From: Litorihabitans aurantiacus
Lineage (GTDB): Bacteria; Actinomycetota; Actinomycetes; Actinomycetales; Beutenbergiaceae
Assembly (NCBI RefSeq): GCF_030161595.1
Contig: NZ_BSUM01000001.1
Location: 2,356,001-2,420,000 of the forward strand
Direction of reading: 5' to 3'
DNA: 64,000 nucleotides
Shown: piece after piece, positions 9,216 through 17,914 of the stretch
How the letters are laid out: each line of letters begins with the position of its first letter
Numbering within the stretch: position 1 is the stretch's first letter
Made by a program: the position numbers and the translations under genes
The notes under the pieces: generated by a model
What the model was told of the DNA's origin: nothing
Seen by the model: the letters and a program-made list of their open reading frames with translations, nothing else
The model's database searches: none

Positions 9216-9671
9216 TCAGAGCCGGACGAGCACCTGCGCCTTGGCCAGGACGGTGACGCCGCCGGCCTCGGCCCGCAGGTCGACGCGGACGCACGGGGCG
9301 CCGTCGTCGGCCGTCTGGTCCACCGCGCCCAGCGTGCCGGTGACCGTCAGGGTGACACCCCCGGTCGCCGGTACCGGGATCGGCCGGGAGAAGCGGGTGC
9401 CGTACCGGGCCACGCGACCGGCAGCGGCCGCGCCGTCGTTCTCGGCGAGCCAGTCCGTCAGCGCCGACCCCGCCAGGCCCATGGTGAGCATGCCGTGGGC
9501 GATGACGCCGGGCAGGCCGACCTGCTCCGCGACTGCGTCGTTGTAGTGGATCGGGTTGAAGTCGCGGCTCGCACCGGCGTAGCGCACGAGGCGGTCGCGG
9601 GTCACCTCGACCTCGCGCGTGAACAGCACGTCCCCGACGGCGGCCGCCGTCAGCGCGCCCGGTGCGCTCAC
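9216..9671 (-). CDS. MaoC family dehydratase (HadB-like)
   Basis: 151 aa hot-dog fold protein with the hydratase motif: Asp in SRDFNPIHYND and the nearby His, then GVIAHGMLTMGL. In mycolic-acid bacteria HadB is the catalytic subunit of the beta-hydroxyacyl-ACP dehydratase. In other actinobacteria the same gene order (rpmG-hadA-hadB) is kept although no mycolates are made, so here a general (3R)-hydroxyacyl dehydratase role is the safe reading. The GTG start overlaps the stop of the upstream hadA-like gene (GTGA), consistent with a two-subunit enzyme. It is convergent with the LacI gene. Confidence 0.88.
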   Translation of the reverse strand: MSAPGALTAAAVGDVLFTREVEVTRDRLVRYAGASRDFNPIHYNDAVAEQVGLPGVIAHGMLTMGLAGSALTDWLAENDGAAAAGRVARYGTRFSRPIPVPATGGVTLTVTGTLGAVDQTADDGAPCVRVDLRAEAGGVTVLAKAQVLVRL

Positions 9672-10122
9672 TGCTCGGCCCCCGCACGGCGAGGGTCGAG
9701 ACGACGGTCGCGACGCCGTCGCCCGCCTCCGACATGATCTCGGTGCGGGTGGTCACGAGGGTGAGGCCCCCGCGGGCGGTGATCGCGTCGACGTGGACCG
9801 CGGTGGTCAGCGACTCCCCCGCGACGACCGCGCGGCGGTAGGAGAAGGACTCGTCGGCGTGGACGACGCGCGAGAATTCGACGCCGGAGGCCGGGTCGGC
9901 GACGTACTCGGCCTCGGCCTCCTGCGCTATCACGACCGGGAACGTCACGGGTGCGAGGAGGTCCGGAAAGCCTGCAGCCCGGGCCTCCGCGATGTCGCGG
10001 TGGACCGGGCTGGTGGCGCCGACGGCGTCGGCGAAGGCGATCACGTCTCGACGCGTCACCTCGAAGGCGGGAGTTCCGGTGTACACGCTCCCCACGCGGG
10101 AGAGGTCAACACCTGCCGACAT
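9668..10122 (-). CDS. MaoC-like N-terminal-domain dehydratase (HadA/HadC-like; frame broken near 9680)
   Basis: After repair 151 aa: a single hot-dog domain of the FAS1-like dehydratase type (PAFEVTRRDVIAFADAVGA, APVTFPVVIAQEA, then FSYRRAVVAGESL). It probably pairs with the MaoC protein encoded immediately downstream. The frame breaks just before the C-terminus at the C5 run 9679-9683 (G5 on the coding strand). A sixth base gives the ending TLAVRGAEQ and a stop that overlaps the next gene's GTG, which strongly supports the repair. Without it the frame runs on into the next gene as nonsense. Confidence 0.82.
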
Positions 10123-10125
10123 GCG

Positions 10126-10296
10126 TCAGCGGGTCTCGCGGTGCGAGGTGGAGGAGTTGCAGCGCGAGCAGTACTTCTTCAGCTCGAGACGGTCGGGGGT
10201 GTTCCGACGGTTCTTCTTGGTGATGTAGTTCCGCTCCTTGCACTCCGAGCAGGCGAGAGTGATCTTCGGGCGGATGTCAGAGGTCTTGCTGGCCAC
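10126..10296 (-). CDS. rpmG: Ribosomal protein bL33
   Basis: 56 aa component of the 50S subunit. It carries both CxxC pairs (CSECK and CSRCN), i.e. the zinc-binding C+ form rather than the zinc-free paralogue induced in zinc starvation. GTG start at 10296 with an AAAAGGA Shine-Dalgarno-like sequence upstream. It lies downstream of tRNA-Met and tRNA-Thr and just upstream (4 bp) of the hadA-like gene, a widely conserved actinobacterial arrangement. Confidence 0.97.
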   Translation of the reverse strand: MASKTSDIRPKITLACSECKERNYITKKNRRNTPDRLELKKYCSRCNSSTSHRETR

Positions 10297-10420
10297 GGCC
10301 GTGTCCTTTTCGTCGCTGTGCTGCTGAGCTGCTGCTGGGAACGCACTGCGGGCGCGTCAGTGCAGCTGCTGACGGGCCGATCGCCCATCCTACGTCAGGG
10401 AGCGGCGCGATGAGCTGCGG

Positions 10421-10494
10421 TAGCGGGAGCGGGGATCGAACCCGCGACCTCACGATTATGAGTCGTGCGCTCTAACCGTCTGAGCTATCCCGCC
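10421..10494 (-). tRNA. tRNA-Met (CAT), elongator type
   Basis: 74-nt cloverleaf. The acceptor GGCGGGA pairs with TCCCGCT (G-U at the first pair), discriminator A; D-loop AGCTCAGACGGTTAGAGC; anticodon stem CACGA/TCGTG around loop CTCATAA; T arm GCGGGTTCGATCCCCGC. There is no C1:A72 mismatch and no three-GC anticodon stem, so it is not the initiator. A CAT tRNA modified to read AUA (tRNA-Ile2) cannot be fully excluded by eye. The 3' CCA is not encoded. Confidence 0.95.
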
Positions 10495-10537
10495 GCGACG
10501 CCCGGAGCCCGCGCACGGGGCGCGGGCCGGACATCAG

Positions 10538-10610
10538 AGCCCCGAAAGGGAATCGAACCCTTGACCTTCTCCTTACCATGGAGACGCTCTGCCGACTGAG
10601 CTATCGGGGC
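10538..10610 (-). tRNA. tRNA-Thr (GGT)
   Basis: 73-nt cloverleaf. Acceptor GCCCCGA pairs with TCGGGGC, discriminator T; anticodon stem TCTCC/GGAGA around loop ATGGTAA gives anticodon GGT; the T arm contains GGTTCGATTCC. It is 43 bp upstream of tRNA-Met and presumably co-transcribed with it and rpmG. No encoded CCA. Confidence 0.95.
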
Positions 10611-10737
10611 GGCCGTTGGAGCGTACACGCATCCGGGCCCGGGTGCGAAATCGGCGGACTGGTGCGGCTGAGCGGTCGGGTGCGCGCGGCGGCCGAAAGA
10701 GCGGCCGGCCGTCGCGCGTCGCCGTCGGAGGCGGGCG

Positions 10738-10743
10738 TACGCT
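10738..10743 (+). promoter_or_regulatory. -10 element (TACGCT) of the rarD-like gene
   Basis: TACGCT matches TANNNT and ends 6 bases before the GTG at 10750, predicting a leaderless transcript. It is supported by position and consensus only. Confidence 0.4.
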
Positions 10744-10749
10744 CGGCCC

Positions 10750-11684
10750 GTGCCCGCCCTCGCCCCCTCCCGCCGGGGCACCGCCACCGGCGCGTCCGCC
10801 TACCTGCTGTGGGGGCTGATGCCCCTGTACATCTCCGCACTGGCCCCGGCCGGTGCCGTCGAGGTCGTCGCGCACCGCGTGCTGTGGAGCCTCGCCCTGT
10901 GCCTGGCGATCCTGGCGGCGGTCCGGGGCTTCCCGGCGCTCGGTGCGATCCTGCGCGACCGGCGCACCCTGGGGCTCCTGGCCGCGGCGGCGGCCCTCAT
11001 CGCGGTCAACTGGATCACCTACGTGATCGCCGTCTCGACCGGGCGCACGGCCGACGCCGCGCTGGGTTACTTCATCAACCCGATCGTGACGGCGCTGCTC
11101 GCCGTCGTGGTCCTGCGCGAGCGGCTGCGCCCCTCGCAGGTGGCCGCGCTCGCGCTGACGGGTGCCGCCGTCCTGGTGATCGCCGTCGGCTACGGCGCGG
11201 CGCCCTGGTTGGCGCTCGCGCTCGCGCTGTCCTTCGGCTTCTACGGGTTGATCAAGAACCGCGTCGGCCCGCACGTCGGGGCCCTGCCGGGGCTCACGGT
11301 GGAGACGATGGTGCTCGCACCGCTCGCGCTGGGGTACGTGGTCCTGCTCACCGTCACCGGGGTCGGCGCCTTCGGCGGACCGGGCGAGAGCGCCGGACCC
11401 GTCGGGTTCGGGGTGCTGCTGGCCCTGTCCGGCCCGATCACGGCCGTCCCGCTGCTCCTGTTCGCGACGGCGGCGCGGCAGCTCCCCTGGCGACCATGGC
11501 CTCGCTGCAGTACATCGCGCCGATCATGCAGCTCACGGTCGCGGTCGTCATCATGCGCGAGCCCATGCCCGCGGCGCGGTGGATCGGTTTCGGCCTGGTG
11601 TGGGTCGCGCTCGTGCTCCTGACGCTCGACGGCGTGCGTCGACTGCGCCGCACACCCGCCGTCGTGGGCGCCACCGGGGCGTGA
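10750..11684 (+). CDS. rarD: EamA/RarD family transporter (frame broken near 11485)
   Basis: After repair 311 aa with about ten hydrophobic helices in the two-repeat drug/metabolite transporter arrangement. RarD signatures are clear: LLWGLMPLY near the N-terminus, [29 protein letters not shown] and, after the break, [13 protein letters not shown] and [11 protein letters not shown]. The frame breaks at the C4 run 11484-11487 inside RQLP-LATMAS; a fifth C restores it to the TGA at 11682-11684. The transported compound is unknown; RarD homologues were named from chloramphenicol sensitivity, which is weak evidence of function. Confidence 0.88.
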
Positions 11685-11719
11685 GGTCCTTCGATTTCGC
11701 GGGCGGGGCGGCGGGACGC

Positions 11720-11725
11720 TATGCT
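11720..11725 (+). promoter_or_regulatory. -10 element (TATGCT) of tRNA-Tyr
   Basis: TATGCT fits TANNNT and lies 25 bp before the mature 5' end of the tRNA at 11751, leaving room for a short 5' leader. No clear -35. Confidence 0.45.
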
Positions 11726-11750
11726 CGTCCGGCCCTGCGGGGCACAGCAC

Positions 11751-11832
11751 GGCAGGTTGCCCGAGCGGCCAAAGGGAGCTGACTGTAAATCAGCCGCGTC
11801 ATGCTTCGGGGGTTCGAATCCCTCACCTGCCA
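11751..11832 (+). tRNA. tRNA-Tyr (GTA)
   Basis: 82-nt class II tRNA with a long variable arm. Acceptor GGCAGGT pairs with ACCTGCC, discriminator A. Anticodon stem CTGA/TCAG encloses the loop with anticodon GTA. The variable arm is CCGCGTCATGCTTCGG and the T arm contains GGTTCGAATCC. It stands alone, followed closely by a terminator hairpin. Confidence 0.96.
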
Positions 11833-11840
11833 CGCGATGG

Positions 11841-11875
11841 CGAAGGCCCGGAACCGATGAGGTTCCGGGCCTTCG
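11841..11875 (+). terminator. Intrinsic terminator after tRNA-Tyr
   Basis: Perfect inverted repeat with a 15-bp stem (11841-11855 with 11861-11875) and a 5-nt loop GATGA, starting 8 bp after the tRNA. There is no U-tract, as is usual in high-GC actinobacteria. It may also serve the convergent small gene ending at 11913. Confidence 0.8.
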
Positions 11876-11912
11876 TCGTGCTCGGCCGCTCGTCGGCGGT
11901 CGGGCTGGCGAC

Positions 11913-12137
11913 TCAGCCGGGCAGCTCGCCGCCGAGCTCGGACGCGGGGCCGCCGCTCGTCCCGCGGGGTGGCGGCGCCGGCTCGCCGAGGCCCCAGTCG
12001 ATGCCGCAGATCTGGCAGGTGAGGACGTGGGCCCCGACGTCGTCGACACGGCTGCGGCTGGCCCACGGGTGCGAGCACCACGGTCGTCCCGCTCGTTCCC
12101 AGCGCTGCGCGAAAGCGTTCAGTTCTGCCCCCATCAC
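11913..12137 (-). CDS. Small hypothetical protein with a CxxC pair
   Basis: 74 aa, not recognised. It contains a single CQICG motif plus an upstream Cys-His pair (WCSHPW), which together could bind one zinc ion. An acidic/Gly-rich C-terminus follows. GTG start at 12137 (an ATG is the second codon). The open frame and the lone position between the tRNA terminator and the yajQ promoter region support a real gene, but no ribosome-binding site is clear. Moderate confidence only. Confidence 0.45.
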   Translation of the reverse strand: MMGAELNAFAQRWERAGRPWCSHPWASRSRVDDVGAHVLTCQICGIDWGLGEPAPPPRGTSGGPASELGGELPG

Positions 12138-12276
12138 TTCACGCTAGCGAAGTTCGCCGCCTGCGGGGGCTCGAGCCGGGTCGACCCGCAGCGACCCGGC
12201 CCCTCCTGCCGCGCTACCGTGGGTGGCTGCCGCGCCCGCACCCCGCCGGGCCTGACCCGACCCCCAGGAGGACCCG

Positions 12277-12774
12277 ATGGCCGACTCGTCGTTCGACGTC
12301 GTGAGCAAGGTTGACCGCCAGGAGGTCGACAACGCGCTGAACCAGGCGTCGAAGGAGATCGCGCAGCGCTACGACTTCAAGGGCGTGGGCGCCTCGATCG
12401 AGTGGAGCGGCGAGAGCATCGTCATCGTGGCTAACTCCCCCGAGCGCGTGACCGCGGTGCTCGACGTCTTCGAGACCAAGCTGGTCAAGCGCGGCGTCTC
12501 CCTGAAGTCGATCGACTTCGGGGAGGACAAGGAGGCCAAGCCTTCCGGCAAGGAGTACCGCCTGGCGGGCACGCTGCGCGAGGGCCTGAGCTCGGAGAAC
12601 GCGAAGAAGATCACCAAGCTGATCCGCGACGAGGGCGCAAAGGGCGTCAAGACGCAGATCACGGGCGACGAGGTGCGCGTCTCGAGCAAGAGCCGCGACG
12701 ACCTCCAGGGCGTGCAGCAGCTGCTCAAGGGGGCCGACCTCGACTTCGCGGTGCAGTTCGTCAACTACCGGTAG
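12277..12774 (+). CDS. yajQ: YajQ family cyclic-di-GMP/nucleotide-binding protein (DUF520)
   Basis: 165 aa, standard family length, with two ferredoxin-like halves. Typical features are the start [28 protein letters not shown] and the C-terminal [24 protein letters not shown] region. YajQ proteins bind nucleic acid or nucleotides, and some bind cyclic di-GMP and act as co-regulators. No partner is visible here. A strong ribosome-binding site (GGAGG) lies 6-7 bases before the ATG and a TACCGT -10-like box is at 12215-12220. It ends 13 bp from the convergent gene at 12788. Confidence 0.93.
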   Translation: MADSSFDVVSKVDRQEVDNALNQASKEIAQRYDFKGVGASIEWSGESIVIVANSPERVTAVLDVFETKLVKRGVSLKSIDFGEDKEAKPSGKEYRLAGTLREGLSSENAKKITKLIRDEGAKGVKTQITGDEVRVSSKSRDDLQGVQQLLKGADLDFAVQFVNYR

Positions 12775-12787
12775 ACCGCCCGGCCCG

Positions 12788-13630
12788 TCAGGTCCACTGC
12801 CAGGAGTCGAGCATCGCGTCGATGTCGGCGCGCTCCTGGCCGTCGCCGGACGTCATCTCCATCGCGACGTTGTAGACGGAGTCCGCGTGGGAGATGCACC
12901 GCATCTCAACCAGCCCGCCCTCGTCGACGGTCAGGCTCCCGCCGGGAGCGTCGAGGCCACCCACCTGCCGGTCCGGCAGCTCGCCGATCGTGCCCGGTCT
13001 CCAGATGAGGAGCTGGCGCAGCTGCGAGTCGCACGTCGCGGCCGGGTCGTTCGGGACGAACCGGTAGATCGACAGCCGGGCGTCGCCGTTGACCAGCTCG
13101 CCGTCGTTGTTCTCGCCCCAGGCGCTCGGCAGCCACCCGTCGGACACTGCCACGCTGTAGCCGTCCCCGGCGATCCGACCGTCGACGACCGGCGGAGCGG
13201 CCGGATCCGACGTCGGCTCCTCGGGGTCCGACGTCGGGCTCGGTGACGGCGTGGGACTCGGGTTCGCCGACCGTGTCGGGACGGGCACGGTGATACCGGG
13301 CCGAGGGTCGTCCGACGTCGGGCTCGGGCTGGGGCTCGCCACCGGCGGTGGGCCGGACGGGCCGGGGCCACCCGGCTCACGCGCGTCGCCTCCGTTCAGC
13401 AGCGCCGCCGTCACACCGCCGGCGCCGATCGCGACGACGGCCGCGACCACGCCCCCGATCCACCACGCCCGCCGCCCGCCGGGCAGCGGGGCCCGACCGG
13501 GCGGCACGGCCGGCGGGGGCGGGACGCCCGGAACCTGCTGCTGGTGCCCGGCGGGGATGCTGGACATGTCTCCCCCGGGCGCGTCCCGCCACCCGCCGTA
13601 CGGGTCCGACCCGCCGCCGTGTCCCGACAT
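12788..13630 (-). CDS. Membrane-anchored hypothetical protein with Pro-rich regions
   Basis: 280 aa from the ATG at 13630. A Gly/Pro-rich cytoplasmic N-terminus (1-50) leads to one membrane helix (about 58-82, AWWIGGVVAAVVAIGAGGV). A long Pro/Ser/Thr/Asp linker follows (about 85-150, likely spanning cell wall), then a C-terminal extracytoplasmic domain of about 130 aa with two Cys that could form a disulphide (ATCDSQL and MRCISH). This is the plan of many actinobacterial wall-exposed single-pass proteins. The C-terminal domain is not one I recognise. Confidence 0.7.
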   Translation of the reverse strand: MSGHGGGSDPYGGWRDAPGGDMSSIPAGHQQQVPGVPPPPAVPPGRAPLPGGRRAWWIGGVVAAVVAIGAGGVTAALLNGGDAREPGGPGPSGPPPVASPSPSPTSDDPRPGITVPVPTRSANPSPTPSPSPTSDPEEPTSDPAAPPVVDGRIAGDGYSVAVSDGWLPSAWGENNDGELVNGDARLSIYRFVPNDPAATCDSQLRQLLIWRPGTIGELPDRQVGGLDAPGGSLTVDEGGLVEMRCISHADSVYNVAMEMTSGDGQERADIDAMLDSWQWT

Positions 13631-13767
13631 GCCGCCTCCCACGGCTGAGGTCGTGCGCCGCGGCCGAACGGATCGTCGCACAGGGCGCACGACGGCGGTG
13701 GGCCGGGTTCCCGGCACCCGCGGTCCTCCCCACCCATCCGGATCGCGGGCGGCGCCGAACCGTGCTT

Positions 13768-14307
13768 GTGAGCACGATCACGCCGCGGGTCGGCGCCCCG
13801 GCCTCCCTCGTCGGCGTCGCCGCCGACGCCGTCGTACGCCCGAGGCGGGAACCTGCTCCCGCCCTCCTCACACTCACGCTCGCCGTCCTCGCGACCGATC
13901 TCGCCCTCTTCGCCGTGGTCCGCGGGGCGGCCCCGGCGGCCCCTGCGCTCGTCGCCCGCACCCTGGCGCTGGCCGTGGCCCTCGCCCTGTCGGCGACGGT
14001 GCTCACCGCGGTCGTCCGCGCCCGCCGGGCGCGGTCCGGGGGTAAGGGACCGACGAGCGGCCCGGCCGGACCCGCCGACGCGGTCGGTCGCGCCCCGGCG
14101 CTGCTGGCGCTCGCGGGACTGAGCCTCGTGGCGGCGGCCGCCGGACTCCTCCTCCAGGGGCGCGTCCTCGGCATGACCGACCCGGTGACCGAGCTGCTGG
14201 CGACCCACGGTGCGGCGCTCCTGCTGGCCCTCCTGGCACCCCGGCTCGTCGGACACCCGGCCGCTCCGCGGCGGTTCACCAGCGCCGTCGACCTGCCGTT
14301 CCGCTAG
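13768..14307 (+). CDS. Small integral membrane protein, function unknown
   Basis: 179 aa from the GTG at 13768, the first start giving a sensible N-terminus. Five hydrophobic stretches are visible (about 30-55, 62-83, 108-130, 140-160 and nearby), rich in Ala/Leu/Val, separated by short Arg-rich loops and ending in a cytoplasmic-type tail. No family recognised. It is divergent from the Pro-rich protein gene and is followed 62 bp later by the GH8 gene. Confidence 0.55.
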   Translation: MSTITPRVGAPASLVGVAADAVVRPRREPAPALLTLTLAVLATDLALFAVVRGAAPAAPALVARTLALAVALALSATVLTAVVRARRARSGGKGPTSGPAGPADAVGRAPALLALAGLSLVAAAAGLLLQGRVLGMTDPVTELLATHGAALLLALLAPRLVGHPAAPRRFTSAVDLPFR

Positions 14308-14369
14308 CCACGGGGGCGATGCGGCGCGGCCGAGTTGGTGGCACCCGCGAATCGGGGGACACTCCCCTC

Positions 14370-15598
14370 GTGATCGCCCACGCCCGCCGCGCGCTGCTCC
14401 CGGCCGGGGCGCTGCTCCTCCTGCTCGCCACGGCGTGCACCCCACCCGGTCCGAGCGGGTCGCCGACCCCGGATCCCGCCGCCCCGCCGACGAGCACGAG
14501 CGCGCCCACGATGACGACCGACTCCCCCACCGACGACTCCGGCCACTCCGGTCCCTCGACCTCGTCCCCCTCCACGGCGTCGTCTGGCGGTGACGGTGGC
14601 GCCGTCGACGCGGCACAGCGGGCGGGCCGCGCCTTCCTCGCCGACTACGTCGACCCCGACGGCCGCGTCGTGCGGCGCGACCAGGGTGGCGACACGGTCA
14701 GCGAGGGCCAGGCGTACGCCATGCTCGTCGCCGTCGCACTCGAGGACCGGGCGACCTTCGACCTCGTGTGGGGGTGGGCGCGGGCGAACCTGCAGCGGCC
14801 GGACGGACTCCTGTCCTGGCGCTGGGCCGACGGCGCCGTCGCCGATCCGCAACCGGCCTCCGACGCCGACCTCGACGCCGCCCGCGCGCTGGTCCTTGCA
14901 GGAGAGGCGTTCGGCGACCCCACCCTGACCGAGTCGGCGACCGCGCTGGGTCGCGCCGTGCTCGACCGCCAGACCGTGGTCACCGACGCCGGGCGCATCC
15001 TGCTCGCCGGGCCGTGGGCGGCCAGCGCCCCGTACCAGGTGAACCCCAGCTACTCGACGCCGGTCGCGACGCAGCTGCTGGCGGAGCTCGACGGCGACCC
15101 GCGCTGGGCAGAGCTCGACGCCGGGTCGCGCGGGGTGGTCGCCGCGCTCACCGGCGGTGGCGCGCTCCCGCCCAACTGGGCGCTGGTCGACGTCGCCGGC
15201 ACCCCGAGCCCGTCGCCCGGACCCGACGGGAGGCCGATCAGCTTCGGGTACGACGCCGCCCGGACGCTCACGCGCCACGCCGAGTCGTGCGCGGCGAGCG
15301 ATCGCGACGTCGTCGCCCCCGCCCTGATCACGCTCCCGACCGGCACCGTGCTGCACGCCGAGCTCGACCTCGACGGCGACGCCGTCACCACCGACCAGCA
15401 CCCCGTCACCCACGTCTCCCGGGCGGCCGTCCGGGCGCTCGCGGGGACGAGCAGGGCGCGCTCGCCGACCTCCGCAGCGCCGATGCTCTGCTGGCCCGCT
15501 ACCCCACCTACTACGGCTCGGCCTGGGCGGCGCTCGGACGTCTCTCGCTGCAGACGGACCTGCTGGGCGGCTGCCCGCCGCTGGGAAGCAACCGCTAG
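14370..15598 (+). CDS. Glycoside hydrolase family 8 lipoprotein (frame broken near 15445)
   Basis: After repair 409 aa. The signal peptide ends in lipobox LLATAC, followed by a Ser/Thr/Pro linker to about residue 80. The GH8 (alpha/alpha)6 catalytic domain contains the proton-donor Glu112 in DTVSEGQAYAM and the Asp295 in FGYDAART matching GH8 catalytic positions. Family 8 enzymes hydrolyse beta-1,4 glucans, chitosan, xylan or lichenan; BcsZ of cellulose operons belongs here. The break at the G4 run 15443-15446 is repaired by one G, giving ALAGDEQGALADLRSAD and an end at LLGGCPPLGSNR. It is paralogous to the N-terminal half of the protein at 20898. GTG start chosen at the signal peptide. Confidence 0.87.
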
Positions 15599-15673
15599 CC
15601 CCGCATCCCGTCGGCGTGTGGCGCAGGCCACAAGGTGACGCGAGCGCGAAGATGACGCCCTCGTGATCGGAAT

Positions 15674-15689
15674 GTGACCGCAGTGTCAC
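15674..15689. promoter_or_regulatory. Perfect palindrome GTGAC-N6-GTCAC upstream of the glycan genes
   Basis: A 16-bp dyad in the 193-bp gap between the GH8 gene and the GtrA gene. The geometry (5-bp half sites, 6-bp spacer) resembles the CRP/FNR-family operator TGTGA-N6-TCACA, but the half sites are shifted by one base. A hairpin role is unlikely with so short a stem. No regulator in the window is an obvious partner. Confidence 0.35.
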
Positions 15690-15791
15690 GCGCATGCCAG
15701 CAATACTGCGGATCGCTCATGGTTCGGTGAGGTTTGGGTCAGATCGAGAAAATGACCCATCCGGCCCCGCGAGGGCACCCGAACCCCCGTC

Positions 15792-16283
15792 GTGACTACA
15801 CCTGAGCCGCGCCACCCACGCCGCCTCACGCTGCCGCCGCGCCTGCTCGAGATCGTCCGGTTCGCGGGGGTCGGCGGCCTCGCCTTCGTCGTCGACGTCG
15901 GCACGTACAACCTCCTGCGCGTGACGGTGCTCGAGGACAAGCCGATCGGCGCCAAGGTCATCTCGGTCGCCGTCGCCATGGTCGTCGCCTGGCTGGGCAA
16001 CCGCTACTGGACCTTCGCCGGCCGCCGCCGCGCCTCTGCGCCGGGCGAGCTGATCGCGTTCGTCGTCGCCAACCTCCTCGGTCTCCTGATCGCCGCCGCG
16101 TGCCTCGTCGTGTCGCACTACGTCCTCGGCTTCACCTCGCAGCTCGCGGACAACATCGCGGGCAACGGGGTCGGCCTCGTGCTCGGCACGCTCTTCCGCT
16201 ACGTCGTCTACCGGCGGTTCGTGTTCAACTCCGAGCCGCGGGAGGCGGGGCCGGCGCGGCCGCCGCACCCCGGCCGCGGTTGA
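15792..16283 (+). CDS. GtrA family membrane protein
   Basis: 163 aa from a GTG. It has four transmembrane helices and the GtrA/DPMS hallmark regions: EIVRFAGVGGLAFVVDVG at helix 1, KVISVAVAMVVAWLGNRYWTF between helices 2 and 3, and a final FRYVVYRRFVF. GtrA-like proteins are thought to help move polyprenyl-phosphate sugars across the membrane or to partner polyprenol-phosphate glycosyltransferases. It opens the run of glycan genes, 80 bp ahead of the GT2 gene, and its natural partner may be the polyprenol-phosphate sugar synthase at 22682. Confidence 0.88.
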   Translation: MTTPEPRHPRRLTLPPRLLEIVRFAGVGGLAFVVDVGTYNLLRVTVLEDKPIGAKVISVAVAMVVAWLGNRYWTFAGRRRASAPGELIAFVVANLLGLLIAAACLVVSHYVLGFTSQLADNIAGNGVGLVLGTLFRYVVYRRFVFNSEPREAGPARPPHPGRG

Positions 16284-16363
16284 CGCTGTCGACCCGCTGA
16301 TCCTCGCCCTTTCCCTCGACCCACCCCGGCCCCGCCGCCGTCCGCGGCCCGGAAGGAACCCAG

Positions 16364-17913
16364 GTGTTCGCGATCCTCGCCCAGGGCGATGCGCCCGTCC
16401 TCACACCGATCGACCCCGCTCCGATCCCCACGCCCGTCCCCGTCGGCCCCAACCGCGGGCCCGCCGACGTCGGGGTCGCCACCGATCTCGCCGGGTTCTG
16501 GGACCGCACGTCGCCCCTCGCCCTGGTGGGCTACGGAGTCCTGATCCTCGTCGCGCTCGCCCTCACGGCGATCGCCCTCACCACCCTGTGGTGGATGCTG
16601 CACGCCTGGCGCAGCAGCGCGGCTCTCACGGCCACGGGCTTCCGCACCGCCACCGCGCGGCAGCGGACCACGACCCACTCCTTCACGCTGATGGTCCCCG
16701 CCCGGCACGAGGAGGAGGTGCTCGCCCACACGCTCGAACGGCTCGTGGAGCAGAGCCACCCCGACGTCGAGATCATCGCGATCGTCGGTCACGACGACCC
16801 GGGCACGGAGGCCGTGGCCCGCTCGGTCGAGGAGCGCTTCCCCGAGCGCGTGCGCGTCCTCGTGGACGACTCGGTCCCGAAGAACAAGCCGAAGGCCTTG
16901 AACCTGGCGCTGCAGACGGCGCGCGGGGAGATCGTGGGCGTCTTCGACGCCGAGGACGAGGTCCACCCCGACCTCCTGCGCCTCGTGGACGAGCGGTTCG
17001 CCACCACCGGCGCCGACGTCGTCCAGGGCGGCGTGCAGCTGATGAATATCGAGACCTCGTGGTGGTCGCTGCGCAACGTGCTCGAGTACTACTTCTGGTT
17101 CCGGTCGCGGCTGCACTTCCACGCCGAGCAGCGCTTCATCCCGCTCGGCGGCAACACGGTCTTCCTGCGCACGCAGCAGGTGCGCGACGCCGGCGGCTGG
17201 GACGCCGAGTGCCTCGCCGAGGACTGCGAGATCGGGGTGCGCCTGTCCAGCCAGGGGGCCCGCGTCGTCGTCGCCTACGACCCCGACGTCGTCACCCGCG
17301 AGGAGACGCCGGGCACGCTGAAGTCCTCTACAAGCAGCGCACCCGTTGGAGCCAGGGATTCCTCCAGGTGCTGAAGAAGGGCGAGTGGCGCAAGCTGCCC
17401 GGGCGCGGCCAGCGCCTCATGGCCCGTTACATGCTCTCGATGCCGTTCCTCCAGGCCGGCACGGGTCTGCTGATCCCGATCTCGATCGCGCTCATCCTGT
17501 TCGCCAAGGTGCCCACACCCGTCGCGCTCATCTCGTTCCTCCCGATCGTGCCGACCATCGTGATCGTCTGCATCGAGGTGGCCGGACTCGGCGAGTTCGG
17601 GCGCGTGTACGACAAGAAGATCCGCGTGCGCGACTACCTGCGCCTCGTGCTGGGCACCTTCCCGTACCAGGTCTTCCTCGCCATGGCCGCGGTGCGCGCC
17701 GTCGCCCGCGAGGTCCGCGGCGAGCGGGGCTGGGAGAAGACCGAGCACTCGGGCGCCCACATCGACCGCGTCGAGCCCGAGACCACCGTCACGGGCATCG
17801 AGGTCGAGACCTCCCGCCCCGCCCCCGCGCTGTCGCTCGCGGGCGCCGGCGCCACCGCCGGGCCGGGCGAGCCCGCCGACCAGACCACCTCCACCGCTGC
17901 GGACAGGACCTGA
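16364..17913 (+). CDS. Processive-type family 2 glycosyltransferase (frame broken near 17320)
   Basis: After repair 516 aa. One N-terminal membrane helix (about 48-75) precedes a GT-A catalytic domain: MVPARHEEE, NKPKALNLAL, the metal-binding DAEDE (DxD type), the acceptor EDCEIG, and QRTRW (the QxxRW motif of processive beta-glycan synthases). Three or so C-terminal helices follow (about 360-450). It probably extends a beta-linked polysaccharide at the inner membrane face and feeds it outwards. The frame breaks between EETPGTL and VLYKQRTRW at 17318-17322; one added base restores it. GTG start with GGAAGGA upstream. The product could be cellulose-like, but PilZ and BcsB partners are absent. 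Confidence 0.85.
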
Positions 17914-17914
17914 C

